Below are positions 1 through 8,075 of a stretch of 64,000 nucleotides of DNA, in pieces. The notes under the pieces were generated by a model. It had not been told where the DNA came from and ran no database searches. It saw only the letters and a list, made by a program, of their open reading frames with translations. The DNA lies in NCBI RefSeq assembly GCF_024734665.1, contig NZ_CP102931.1, forward strand, positions 1,362,001-1,426,000, given 5' to 3'. The translations under genes were made by a program, and so were the position numbers. The first letter of the stretch is position 1. Each line of letters starts with the position of its first letter. This DNA is from Variovorax paradoxus. Its GTDB lineage: Bacteria > Pseudomonadota > Gammaproteobacteria > Burkholderiales > Burkholderiaceae_C.

Positions 1-357
1 CTGATCCTCACGCATGGCACGGCAGACGATTTCATCAGCCCCTACAACACCGAGGACTACTACCGTCGCCAGGTCGCCGCCTTCGGCCAGGCGGGTGTCG
101 ATTCATTCATTCGCTTCTACAGCGTGCCGGGCTTCGGCCACGGCATGGGGCCGTACCGGCTCGGCTATGACGGGCTCGCGGTGCTCGACAACTGGGTCGA
201 GAAGGGGCAGGCGCCTGAAACGATTCCCTCGGTCGACAACAACCAGAACGCCAACCGCTCGCGGCCGATGTGTCGCTGGCCGGCATGGCCGATGTTCACG
301 GGGGCGGCGGGTGCTTCGATGAACGACGCGGCTAGCTTCAGCTGCAGGGCGTCCTGA
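1..357 (+). CDS. Tannase/feruloyl esterase family protein, C-terminal part
   Basis: This is the last 118 codons of a gene that starts before the window. The readable part begins at an L-I-L-T-H-G-T-A-D-D segment, which matches the strand that carries the acid residue of the alpha/beta-hydrolase triad. It is followed about 40 residues later by P-G-F-G-H-G, which carries the catalytic histidine. Both motifs, together with the N-W-V-E-K-G segment, are typical of the tannase/feruloyl esterase family, which hydrolyses esters of phenolic acids and is usually secreted. The nucleophile serine and any signal peptide lie outside the window, so the substrate cannot be judged. The reading frame ends at a TGA at 355-357. 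Confidence 0.75.
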   Translation: MILTHGTADDFISPYNTEDYYRRQVAAFGQAGVDSFIRFYSVPGFGHGMGPYRLGYDGLAVLDNWVEKGQAPETIPSVDNNQNANRSRPMCRWPAWPMFTGAAGASMNDAASFSCRAS

Positions 358-550
358 CATCGTTGGTACTTTCCATCGGGTTTTGTGCTCGAGTTTCGTG
401 CACCATCGTGCATCGATCACGATGTTTCACTTTTGAAACGCATGCGTGTCTCGATCCCCCGGTGGGGCGTTTAAAGTTCGAGCCCGGTGCGTTTTCGCGT
501 CACGGACTTTTCCCCCAACCGTTTTACTGATTGAAGAAAGAACCCCCGTT

Positions 551-841
551 TTGAACAAGACCGACCTCATCGCCGCTATCGCCACGGACACGAACCTCAG
601 CAAGGCTGACGCTGCCCGCGCGCTCGACTCCGCCATCGACAACCTGTCGCGCGCCCTCGCCAGCGGCGACACGGTACAACTGATCGGCTTCGGCACTTTT
701 GCCGTGGCAAGCCGCCCCGAGCGCACGGGCCGCAACCCGTCGACCGGCGAGCCGATGACCATCAAGGCCAGCAAGGCGCCCAAGTTCACCGCCGGCAAGG
801 CGCTGAAAGACGCTGTCAACACGCCTGCAGCAGGCCAGTAA
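551..841 (+). CDS. hup: HU family DNA-binding protein
   Basis: A 96-residue histone-like protein of the HU/IHF family, which binds and bends DNA as a dimer and helps compact the nucleoid. The N-terminal helices begin M-N-K-T-D-L-I, and the beta-arm region contains the family signature G-F-G-T-F followed by R-P-E-R-T-G-R-N-P-S-T-G-E, where the proline at the arm tip inserts into DNA. I chose the TTG at 551 because translation from it gives the exact HU N-terminus and a GAAAGAA ribosome site lies just upstream. The frame is open for 35 more codons upstream, but these do not resemble HU. The gene stands alone. Confidence 0.93.
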   Translation: MNKTDLIAAIATDTNLSKADAARALDSAIDNLSRALASGDTVQLIGFGTFAVASRPERTGRNPSTGEPMTIKASKAPKFTAGKALKDAVNTPAAGQ

Positions 842-962
842 GCGCTTTTTCTTCCCTCCGTTGCGTCGGCGCAGCAGCGCGGGCCTCGGAGGGCCTCATC
901 TTCAGGAAGCCGTCGCATTCCGCGCTAGAGTTCGTGCACGTTCACGAGCCCAGCCATCCGAC

Positions 963-1490
963 ATGTACGACGCGCCTGTGCCATCAACGCAACAATCCCG
1001 CACACTGCAGCAGTGGCTGCTTCGGCTCCTTTTCACAGGAGCCTGTCTTCTGGTTCTGGGCTGTGCAAGCCCATCGGGTCCGCGGCAAGGGCCGGGGCCT
1101 GCCGTCAGCAGCACGCTGACGGACGAACAATCGAACAGCGTCGCAATCCATGCACTCGGTCTTGTCGGCACGCCGTACCGCTATGGCGGCAACACGCCTG
1201 ATGGCGGCTTCGATTGCAGCGGGCTCATCGGCTATGTGTATCTCAACAGCGTAGGCGAGTCGCCGCCGCGCACCGTGGCTCGGATGAGCGGCTTCGGCAG
1301 CCCGGTGTCGATGTCCGAGCTTCGCACGGGCGATCTCGTGCTCTTCGGCCCGTCCACGCCGTCGCATGCGGGCATCTATGTGGGCGGAGGGCGCTTCGTG
1401 CATGCGCCATCGACTGGCGGTGTGGTGCGGCTCGATCGGCTGGACGGCGTGTATTGGTCGCGCCAGACGGTGCAGGCGCGGCGGCCTTGA
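963..1490 (+). CDS. NlpC/P60 (C40) cell-wall peptidase, lipoprotein
   Basis: A 175-residue protein of the NlpC/P60 family, cysteine peptidases that cut peptide stems of peptidoglycan. From the ATG at 963 the N-terminal stretch is hydrophobic and ends in L-V-L-G-C, a lipobox, so the protein is probably anchored in the outer membrane. The catalytic domain starts near residue 65 with G-T-P-Y-R-Y-G-G. It carries the nucleophile Cys in F-D-C-S-G-L and the catalytic His in S-H-A-G-I-Y-V-G. The spacing and length match small Spr/YafL-type endopeptidases. The frame extends upstream of 963, but the lipoprotein signal supports this start. Confidence 0.88.
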   Translation: MYDAPVPSTQQSRTLQQWLLRLLFTGACLLVLGCASPSGPRQGPGPAVSSTLTDEQSNSVAIHALGLVGTPYRYGGNTPDGGFDCSGLIGYVYLNSVGESPPRTVARMSGFGSPVSMSELRTGDLVLFGPSTPSHAGIYVGGGRFVHAPSTGGVVRLDRLDGVYWSRQTVQARRP

Positions 1491-1504
1491 GTCCGGCAAG
1501 CAGC

Positions 1505-2032
1505 ATGTCGGCAGCATCGTTCACCCTCACTCCGACAGACTTCGCGCGCCTTCAGAAGGTCGTCGGTCGTCGCGTTGGCCGAAAGCCGGGTTTGTCGTCC
1601 ACCCTGTTCATGTTGCGCGCGGCGGTATGGGTGGGCGTCGGATTGCTGGTCGCGGCGTACGTGCGCGTGCTGGACGACTACACCGAACTGCCGCATCTCC
1701 GGTTCATGGCGTACCTTGTGATGATCGTCTTCCTGCTGCTGGTGTCGCTGCCCCATGTTTCCCAGGCGATCTGGCGCAAGCACATGTTCGCCCCCAATGG
1801 CACGTTTCTCTCGCCCCAGACCGTCAGCATCACAGGCAGCGCGCTGACGATCCAGTCCGCAACGATGCGGTCAGAACTTCTGTGGGCGGGCTTCATGGCC
1901 CGCGAGGAAGACGACGTGAACCACTATCTCTTTACCGATGAGATGCAGGCGGTCGTGCTTCCTCGTTCTGCCATTGCATCGTTTGCCGACGAGTTCGAGC
2001 GCCTGACTTCGCATCTGAAGAACAAGCCCTGA
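1505..2032 (+). CDS. YcxB-like membrane protein
   Basis: A 175-residue protein with two hydrophobic segments (about residues 35-55 and 65-85), followed by a soluble C-terminal domain rich in beta-strands. That order, and the pattern in which a short tail reports L-L-W-A-G and later V-V-L-P-R-S-A-I, is typical of YcxB-like C-terminal domain proteins, whose function is unknown. The gene begins 14 bases after the NlpC/P60 stop codon on the same strand, so the two may be co-transcribed. The ATG at 1505 was chosen because upstream codons belong to the preceding gene in another frame. Confidence 0.7.
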   Translation: MSAASFTLTPTDFARLQKVVGRRVGRKPGLSSTLFMLRAAVWVGVGLLVAAYVRVLDDYTELPHLRFMAYLVMIVFLLLVSLPHVSQAIWRKHMFAPNGTFLSPQTVSITGSALTIQSATMRSELLWAGFMAREEDDVNHYLFTDEMQAVVLPRSAIASFADEFERLTSHLKNKP

Positions 2033-2063
2033 CGCACGGGCCTCGCTTCGGTTGATTCGGGCC

Positions 2064-2732
2064 TCAGCTGGCCTTGCTGCGCACGCTCTTCTTGGTCGAG
2101 CCTTCTGCGCGCGGGCTTGGCGCATTCGCTGCTGCTGCGGTGCCGTTCAACTGATCGACCCATGACAGCGCATCGACATACGACATGAACCGGTTAAGGT
2201 ATTCCGGAGACAGGTCGCGCATCAGCGTGAGCGAGCGGTGCACGAGGTGATGCGAGTTGAGGGGGCCGGCGTTCTCGGGCACCTTTGCCAGTGACTGCGT
2301 CAATCGCCGGTCGGCGCTGAGCTTGGACCAGGTGCTCTTGAAGTAGCGGATCGACTTCAGCTCGGTGGAGGGCGACGAGGCAGAAGAGGTGGCGGGCGTC
2401 GCCCTGCCTGCCGCGGTCGGGCTGGCATCCATGACCGGCGCGTGCTGGGCGATGTGGTCGATGAGTTCGGCGAGCGCGCCACGTTCAGGTGTTGCTGCTT
2501 GCGGCTTCGCAACGTCCGCAGGCGCTGCTTTCTCAAGATCCTCGCCATACGCGGCCAGCAGTGCGACCACCTTGTCGTCGAGCATGCGCCGCGCTTCGCC
2601 GCCGTGCGCAGTCGCGCGCCTGGCCATCGCCTCGATGACACGAAAGCGCACAGGGTCGAAGCGCTGATCGCCACGCGCGATCGCTGCGGCGACCATCGCG
2701 CCGGTGTCGCGGCAAGTCTCTTGATCAGTCAC
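2064..2732 (-). CDS. DUF2894 domain protein, last gene of MotAB-like operon
   Basis: A soluble 222-residue protein of the DUF2894 type. The N-terminal half is helical and charged, a Pro/Ala/Ser-rich linker lies around residues 85-120, and the C-terminal half contains I-R-Y-F-K-S-T-W and L-S-P-E-Y-L-N-R-F, which are conserved in this family. It ends in a basic lysine/arginine tail. The likely start is a GTG at 2732, which overlaps the stop of the OmpA-like gene by eight bases and implies translational coupling. The function is unknown; constant linkage to the proton-channel pair suggests a cytoplasmic partner of that complex. Confidence 0.8.
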   Translation of the reverse strand: MTDQETCRDTGAMVAAAIARGDQRFDPVRFRVIEAMARRATAHGGEARRMLDDKVVALLAAYGEDLEKAAPADVAKPQAATPERGALAELIDHIAQHAPVMDASPTAAGRATPATSSASSPSTELKSIRYFKSTWSKLSADRRLTQSLAKVPENAGPLNSHHLVHRSLTLMRDLSPEYLNRFMSYVDALSWVDQLNGTAAAANAPSPRAEGSTKKSVRSKAS

Positions 2733-3378
2733 GGGGCTTCGTGTTGGCGTTGGAAGGGCGCGGCGTGGGCGCCATCTCCACACGCCGGTTCTTCGAGCGC
2801 CCGTCGGCATCGGCGTTCGACGCCACCGCCTGCTCGGAGCCGAATGCGGCCGCAAAGATCGACGACGACGGAATGCCGGCCTCGATCAACGCACGGGTCA
2901 CTGTCAGGGCCCGCTGGGCCGACAACTCCCAGTTGTCCGCAAACTGACGCGCGTTGTCGCGCATCTGCCGGTCGTCGGTGAAGCCGCTCACCATCAGGAT
3001 CTCGTCGCGCGACTTGAGGTACGCGGTCAGCGGTGCGGCCAGGCTCTTCAGCAGTTGGCGGCCTTCGGGCTGCAGCTCTGCTGAGTTGAAGGCAAACAGC
3101 ACGCTGCCGTTGATGCCGATGCGCCCGTTGGCCAGCGTCACGCGGCCGGCCGCGAGCGGCCCTGCCAGGGCCTGTTCGAGCGTCTGCAGGCGTTTGGCCT
3201 CGGCCTGCCGTTGCTTGACTTCGGTTTCCAGCTTCGACGCAAGCTCCAGCTGCATGCCGAGGGCGCACACGAGGATCAGCACAAAGGCCCCGAGCAGGCC
3301 GGCCATCAGGTCGCCGAACACCGCCCACACCGGCACGCCCGGCTCGTCGAAGCTGGCGTCGAGCTCTTCGCGCATCAT
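2725..3378 (-). CDS. OmpA/MotB-like inner-membrane protein (stator B subunit-like)
   Basis: A 217-residue protein with a short cytoplasmic N-terminus, one transmembrane helix (about residues 17-42), a coiled segment and a C-terminal OmpA-like peptidoglycan-binding domain (about residues 85-205). The helix starts V-F-G-D-L-M-A-G-L-L-G and so has an aspartate, D23, in the position of the proton-carrying aspartate of MotB and ZorB. The OmpA domain shows G-F-T-D-D-R near residue 135 and later S-K-N-R-R-V-E. Its ATG overlaps the stop of the MotA-like gene (ATGA), so the two are made together and probably form one channel. In MotB-like proteins the OmpA domain clamps the stator to the cell wall. 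Confidence 0.85.
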   Translation of the reverse strand: MMREELDASFDEPGVPVWAVFGDLMAGLLGAFVLILVCALGMQLELASKLETEVKQRQAEAKRLQTLEQALAGPLAAGRVTLANGRIGINGSVLFAFNSAELQPEGRQLLKSLAAPLTAYLKSRDEILMVSGFTDDRQMRDNARQFADNWELSAQRALTVTRALIEAGIPSSSIFAAAFGSEQAVASNADADGRSKNRRVEMAPTPRPSNANTKPRD

Positions 3379-5732
3379 GCTTCGCTGTCCACCGGCGCCT
3401 GCTGCTGCCTGCTGGCGATCTGCTGCATGTCTTCGACGATCTGCTTCTGCGACATGATGCTCAGGTCGATCACTTCACGGGCCTGCGCCACGTAGTAGGC
3501 CAGTTGCTCATCGCTGCGCGCAATGGACTTGCCCAGTGCGCCTTCGATGCGCTGCAGGTGGCCCACGAGCTTGTCGTTCGACTGGCTGAACATCTGCACT
3601 GCGAGGCCGAAGGCTTCACCCAGGCTGGCCACTTCGACGGCGCTGCCAGTGATCTGCGCGGCAACGGCGGCCATCTTCTCGGACTCGGCATCGGCCTTTT
3701 CAGTGAAGCGGCTGCCAACGCGCTCCAGCAGGTCCGCCGATGCGGACACCAGCGTGTCGATGGCTGTGCGCTGTTCGGTGGATGCGTGGTTCACTGCATC
3801 GAGCAGGGTGGCCAGCGTTTCGAGGATGCGGCTGCGTTCTTCCAGCATTGCGTTGTCGCGCGTCATGCTGTCGGCGAGCTTCTGGCGCAGCTCGGTCACT
3901 ACTTCGGCTGCGGCGCGGGGCGCTTCTGCAGCGGCTTGCAAGAGCTGCGCGATTTCGGCGACGGTGTTCTTCGCATGCGCCTCGGTCTGTGCCGTCATGT
4001 CGCGTGCGGTCTGCGCCACTGTGTCGAAGAGCTGCTGCTGCTGGCTTGCGTTGTGTGCGTTGACCTGCTGCCATTCCTGCTGCAGCGAGGCAGCCATGGC
4101 CGTGAGCGATTGCGTCCAGGCCGAGAGGCGTTGCTCGTCGCGCGATGCCATCTGGGACATCACTTCGGCCGCGGCCTGCGGTGCTTCAGCAGCGGCTTGC
4201 AGCAACTGGGCGATCTCCGCGACGGTGTTCTTCGCATGCGCTTCGGTCTGCGCGGACATCTCGCGCGCGGTCTGCGCCATGGTGTCGAGCAACTGTTGTT
4301 GCTCACTCGCGTTGTGCGCGCCAGCTTGTTGCCATTGCTCTTGCAGCGATGCGGCCATGGCGGTCAGCGATTGCGTCCAGGCCGAGAGGCGTTGCTCGTC
4401 GCGCGATGCCATTTCGGTTTGCAGCTTCGTGTGCGCCTGGTCCACGGTGCCCAGCAGCGATGCGGAGTGCTGCTCGAAGGTGGCCGCGGCTGCCGACAGG
4501 GCCTGGTGCGAATCGCCCGAGAGTTTCTCGCTGACGCGCTGGTGCTGCGCGAGCGCGCTGCCCCAGGTGTCCGACACAGTGCTCACGGTGCTTTCGAGGC
4601 GGGCGGAAACGCTGTCTACCAGCGCGGCCGAGCGCTGCTCGAAGGTCTGCGCGAAATGGTCGTGCGAGCCGCGCAGGTCTTGCGACAGCGCTTCGGTCGT
4701 GCGCTGGTGTTCGGCGAGCGCGGTCTTCCAGGTATCGGCCACGCGAGTGGTCGTGGCCTCGAAGCGGCTGGAGAGGCCATCGAGCTGCTGTTGCACGGTT
4801 TGCGAAATGGTGCCGTGCAGCGTGGCCGTTTCGCGCGCGATGCCTGCCATGGTGGCTTCGACGACCGGCTGTATCGCAGCGCTGGCAAGGCGTGCGCTCT
4901 CGGTCAGGCTCTGCTTCAGCGACTGGTCGACGGAAGTGGCGAGGCTGCCGTACACGGCTTCGGCCTTGCTGTGGAAGTGGTCCTGGCTGCTGACGAGGCG
5001 TTCGTTCAGCGCCTGGGTCTGCCGCTCCATCGCGTGCATCATGGCCTGCAGCTGGCCGACCAGCTCGGGCATGGCGTGGGCCTGTTGCTGCAGCAGCTTG
5101 AACGATTCTTCACGCTGGTGGCTGAGCGAGAAGACGCGCAGCACGGTCGCGATCTTCGTGTCGAGCATCTGACCGGCCTGCAGCCGCTCACGCCGGCTCA
5201 GTGCCGAGGCAAGGCCCAGCATCGCCGACGCGGCCACGCCTGCCACCGAAGTGCCGAAGGCCAGGCCCAGGCCCTTCACCGGGGCGGAGAGCGAGTCGCG
5301 AATGGTCTGCAGGTCGGTCGAGCTCTCCAACGCCAGGCCGGTGCCCTTGAGCGTGACCACCATGCCCACGAAGGTGCCCAGCATGCCCAGCAGCACCAGG
5401 AAGCCGGCAAGGTACGGCGTCATTGCCGGGCCGGGCAGGCCGACGCGCTCGCCTTCGATGCGCAGGCGCACGGCGTTCTGCAGCGAAGGGTGCAGCTGGC
5501 CGAGCCACGCGCCAAGGCTCTCGGGCGGGGCAGAGAGGTCTGCCACGGCGTGCGTCAGCGTGGCCGTGGCCTGCTGGAAGCGGTGCAGTTCCAGCGCGCC
5601 CATGATGTAGAACGCGCCGACGATCACGGTGACGGCCAGCGCCAGCGGGTTCGTGCCGATGTATCCGGCGCCCACCCAGCCAACGACGGCCAGGCCTGCG
5701 ACAAAGACAGCGTATTGAATGAATCGGGTCAT
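3375..5732 (-). CDS. MotA/TolQ/ExbB-type channel protein with long DUF802 coiled tail
   Basis: A 785-residue membrane protein. Hydrophobic segments occur near residues 4-25, 28-48, 105-130 and 160-185; the last two carry G-M-L-G-T-F-V-G-M-V-V-T and G-L-A-F-G-T-S-V-A-G-V, the hallmark helices of MotA/TolQ/ExbB proton channels. The rest, about 580 residues, is an Ala/Gln/Glu-rich helical tail with DUF802-type repeats, including an almost exact duplication of 87 residues. This plan, a MotA core with a huge cytoplasmic tail, resembles ZorA of Zorya defence systems. The ATG at 5732 overlaps the stop of the DUF3348 gene, and the stop overlaps the OmpA-like start. It is inferred to act as a proton-driven unit with that protein. 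Confidence 0.85.
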   Translation of the reverse strand: MTRFIQYAVFVAGLAVVGWVGAGYIGTNPLALAVTVIVGAFYIMGALELHRFQQATATLTHAVADLSAPPESLGAWLGQLHPSLQNAVRLRIEGERVGLPGPAMTPYLAGFLVLLGMLGTFVGMVVTLKGTGLALESSTDLQTIRDSLSAPVKGLGLAFGTSVAGVAASAMLGLASALSRRERLQAGQMLDTKIATVLRVFSLSHQREESFKLLQQQAHAMPELVGQLQAMMHAMERQTQALNERLVSSQDHFHSKAEAVYGSLATSVDQSLKQSLTESARLASAAIQPVVEATMAGIARETATLHGTISQTVQQQLDGLSSRFEATTTRVADTWKTALAEHQRTTEALSQDLRGSHDHFAQTFEQRSAALVDSVSARLESTVSTVSDTWGSALAQHQRVSEKLSGDSHQALSAAAATFEQHSASLLGTVDQAHTKLQTEMASRDEQRLSAWTQSLTAMAASLQEQWQQAGAHNASEQQQLLDTMAQTAREMSAQTEAHAKNTVAEIAQLLQAAAEAPQAAAEVMSQMASRDEQRLSAWTQSLTAMAASLQQEWQQVNAHNASQQQQLFDTVAQTARDMTAQTEAHAKNTVAEIAQLLQAAAEAPRAAAEVVTELRQKLADSMTRDNAMLEERSRILETLATLLDAVNHASTEQRTAIDTLVSASADLLERVGSRFTEKADAESEKMAAVAAQITGSAVEVASLGEAFGLAVQMFSQSNDKLVGHLQRIEGALGKSIARSDEQLAYYVAQAREVIDLSIMSQKQIVEDMQQIASRQQQAPVDSEA
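3891..4412 (-). repeat. Tandem 261-bp duplication inside the MotA/DUF802 gene
   Basis: Two direct copies, 4152-4412 and 3891-4151, each encode 87 residues that begin M-A-S-R-D-E-Q-R-L-S-A-W. By eye, 74 of 87 residues are identical, and most changes are conservative. The unit is a whole number of codons and sits in the helical tail, so copy number could change tail length without breaking the frame. Confidence 0.9.
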
Positions 5733-6463
5733 GTAGTTCTGGTGGCCTGGGTGCGAAGGGCTTCGAGCAGCCCTTCGACCGGTTGAAATCGAAAGTCCAG
5801 TTCGGCGAGCAGCACGTCCTGGGCGTCCTTGCGGAACACGGCCAGCCACGCTTCGTCGGGCTGGGCACTGTTGTCTTTATCTGTCTCTGTTTCGCCGTCC
5901 GGCACGTCCTGCACGTCTGACACTTGGCTGGCCTTGCGCAGGCGCTCGAAATGCTTTTCGAGGATGCCCGGCACGGCCGACAGCAGGCTGTGCTCGCGCG
6001 CCTCCAGCACCTGCGCCATGACCACGTCCACGGACGCGAGCCGGGCCATGGACGGCGACTTTGCCGCCAGCGCCGAGCGCAGCCGGCTGCGCAGCGAGCC
6101 GACGCCTGCTTCCATCGCCTGTTGCCGGGCAAGGTAGCGTCGGCGGTAGGGGGTGAACTCTGGCGTCGCGTCCTTGCTGGTGCCGAAGGTGGTGTCTTCG
6201 ACGATGGCGTTTGCCAGCGCGGTTCGCACGCGATGGCATTCGCTTTCTTCGGTGTTGCGGGGAGCGCGGGTGCTGGCCTGTGTTGTTGCCGGTGCGCCGT
6301 CGAGCGCTGCGGACAGCGAGATGGCATCGGTCCAGCCGAACCACTGGCTCAATCGGTCAGCGGTGGGTTGCGCGGGTTCGCGAGCGTCGATGTCGGTCAG
6401 TCGTGAAAGCAAGCGAATGAGCGCCGAGCCGTTGAAACCTGTGCGCCTTGAAACTTGCCCCAT
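5729..6463 (-). CDS. DUF3348 family protein, first gene of MotAB-like operon
   Basis: A 244-residue soluble protein of the DUF3348 family. It begins M-G-Q-V-S-R-R-T-G-F-N-G-S-A-L-I-R and contains L-S-Q-W-F-G-W-T-D-A-I near residue 40, both recognisable in this family. The middle is helical, with Y-R-R-R-Y-L-A-R-Q-Q near residue 105, and the C-terminal third is less conserved. It is the first gene of the four-gene block and its TGA overlaps the next ATG. The function is unknown; conserved linkage to the channel pair suggests a regulator or cytoplasmic component. No promoter could be assigned with confidence in the 124 bases upstream. Confidence 0.82.
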   Translation of the reverse strand: MGQVSRRTGFNGSALIRLLSRLTDIDAREPAQPTADRLSQWFGWTDAISLSAALDGAPATTQASTRAPRNTEESECHRVRTALANAIVEDTTFGTSKDATPEFTPYRRRYLARQQAMEAGVGSLRSRLRSALAAKSPSMARLASVDVVMAQVLEAREHSLLSAVPGILEKHFERLRKASQVSDVQDVPDGETETDKDNSAQPDEAWLAVFRKDAQDVLLAELDFRFQPVEGLLEALRTQATRTT

Positions 6464-6587
6464 AACCTCCTGAACGCGCTTGAACGCACCTCTTCGAAAA
6501 ACCTCGCAGTCTACAACAGGGCCCTCTCTCGAAGGCCTCCCTGGCGGCCTCGCCAGACCTCGGCTGTGTAACGAAATGCCAGCTTTT

Positions 6588-7838
6588 TCATTTTGTGCGC
6601 GGCGAAGTTACGTGCTCGGGCCGCACGCCCATTCCCACGGCCCGCGCCGGCAGCCTGCGCAGCAGCCGCCAGCGTGCGAGCAGCCGCAGCGGCCAGGGCA
6701 CGTGCCCAACCGTGGCCGTCAGCTCGCCGTGGAGCACTGGCATCAGCACTCGGTCTTGTATGAAGCGCTGCACGGCCTGCGTCACGCGCACGGGCCATTC
6801 CCTGCGGCGCTGCAGCTGGGGCAGCAGGGTGTCGATCTCCTTCTCGGTCGCTGTGCCGGCCAGCGCTGGGGCCAGCAGGTTCGCGGCGGCCACGGCGTCT
6901 TGCACGGCGAGGTTGATGCCGACGCCGCCCACCGGCGACATCGCGTGCGCGGCGTCGCCGATGCACAGCAGCCCGCGGCACGACCAGGCCTCGAGGCGGT
7001 CGACCGTCACTTCGAGCAGCTTCACCGCGTCCCAATCGGGCAGCGCCTCAGGCAGCCGCGCGGCGAGAAAGGGCGCGATCTTCCCGATCGCTTCATGGAA
7101 CGCCCCGATGCCCCGGGCCTGCAGCGCCTCGTGCCCGCCCTTGGGTATCACGAAGGCGCATTGCCAATAATCGCCCCGGTTCAGCGTCACCAGAAAACGC
7201 CCGCCCGCGATGTGGCCCGCGGTGGCTGATGGGTCGCCGGCCTGCCGGGGAATGGCCATCCACAGCACGTCGATTGGCGCGCCATAGCTGATGTGCGGCA
7301 GCGCGGCGGCATCGCGCAGCGCGGAGTGCCGGCCATCGGCCGCCACCACCAGCGAGGCGTGCAGCTCGACGTCTTGCGGCTGGCCCGCGCGGCGGCCGCG
7401 CCGCACCTTCACGCCGTTGACGCGGCCCTTGTCCTGCAGCAAGCCGATGGCCTCGGCATCGGTCCACAACTCGAAGCCCGGGTAGCGCAGGGCCTCGTCG
7501 CACATGAAGTCCAGAAACTCCCACTGTGGCATCAGCACGAGAAACCTGCTGTGCGCTGGCAGGTGAGTGAAGTCGGCCACGGGAATGCTGCGGCCTTCGA
7601 TGGTGGCGCGCAGTTCCTCGATGCGGTCGTGCGGGCGCTGCAAAAAGGCTTCGAGCAGGCCCAGCTCGTGCAATATCTCCAGCGTGGACGGGTGCACCGT
7701 GTCGCCGCGAAAGTCGCGCAAAAAGTCGAGATGCTTTTCCAGCACGACGACGGGCACGCCGGCCCGGGCCAGCAGAAGGCCCAGCACCATGCCGGCAGGA
7801 CCGCCACCTGCGATGCAGCAGCGTGGTTGTGTGTCCAT
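6588..7838 (-). CDS. FAD-dependent monooxygenase (PheA/TfdB/UbiH type)
   Basis: A 416-residue class A flavoprotein monooxygenase. The N-terminal Rossmann motif G-G-G-P-A-G lies at residues 11-16, a D-F-R-G-D-T-V-H-P-S-T segment near residue 45 is typical of the aromatic hydroxylase group, and the second FAD motif G-D-A-A-H-A-M-S-P starts at residue 294. These enzymes use NAD(P)H and O2 to hydroxylate aromatic or polyketide-like substrates. The ATG at 7838 places the dinucleotide fold ten residues from the start, as expected. The gene is divergent from cstA across 237 bases and has no catabolic partners beside it, so its substrate is unknown. Confidence 0.85.
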   Translation of the reverse strand: MDTQPRCCIAGGGPAGMVLGLLLARAGVPVVVLEKHLDFLRDFRGDTVHPSTLEILHELGLLEAFLQRPHDRIEELRATIEGRSIPVADFTHLPAHSRFLVLMPQWEFLDFMCDEALRYPGFELWTDAEAIGLLQDKGRVNGVKVRRGRRAGQPQDVELHASLVVAADGRHSALRDAAALPHISYGAPIDVLWMAIPRQAGDPSATAGHIAGGRFLVTLNRGDYWQCAFVIPKGGHEALQARGIGAFHEAIGKIAPFLAARLPEALPDWDAVKLLEVTVDRLEAWSCRGLLCIGDAAHAMSPVGGVGINLAVQDAVAAANLLAPALAGTATEKEIDTLLPQLQRRREWPVRVTQAVQRFIQDRVLMPVLHGELTATVGHVPWPLRLLARWRLLRRLPARAVGMGVRPEHVTSPRTK

Positions 7839-8075
7839 GGCTTCTATCTTTTCGCTCCCTGATCCGCTTCGTTCGCTTCTTGAAGACCGGGCTCTATGTT
7901 CGTGCCTGGTCCGTTTCATGCGTGTAGGCCCGCAGGCATTGCACAGCGGCCCGGCGCCAGCCGTATCCGGGTTTTCCATTACGCAAAGCCACGCGCCCGC
8001 CCTGCGCAGTCCGACGGATGCGCCCGCGCCGCAGCCCGGCAAAACTCCTCGGGTCAATAACGAGGAGACATCCGC

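Noticed and set aside
3504..5786. Long open frame on the plus strand opposite the MotA/DUF802 gene
   Set aside because: It lies opposite the channel gene and its predicted protein is Arg/His/Gly-rich with no family motifs, as expected for the antisense of a GC-rich gene.
2064..6463. Complete Zorya defence system
   Set aside because: Only the ZorA/ZorB-like pair is present. No helicase, nuclease or other Zorya effector genes are nearby.
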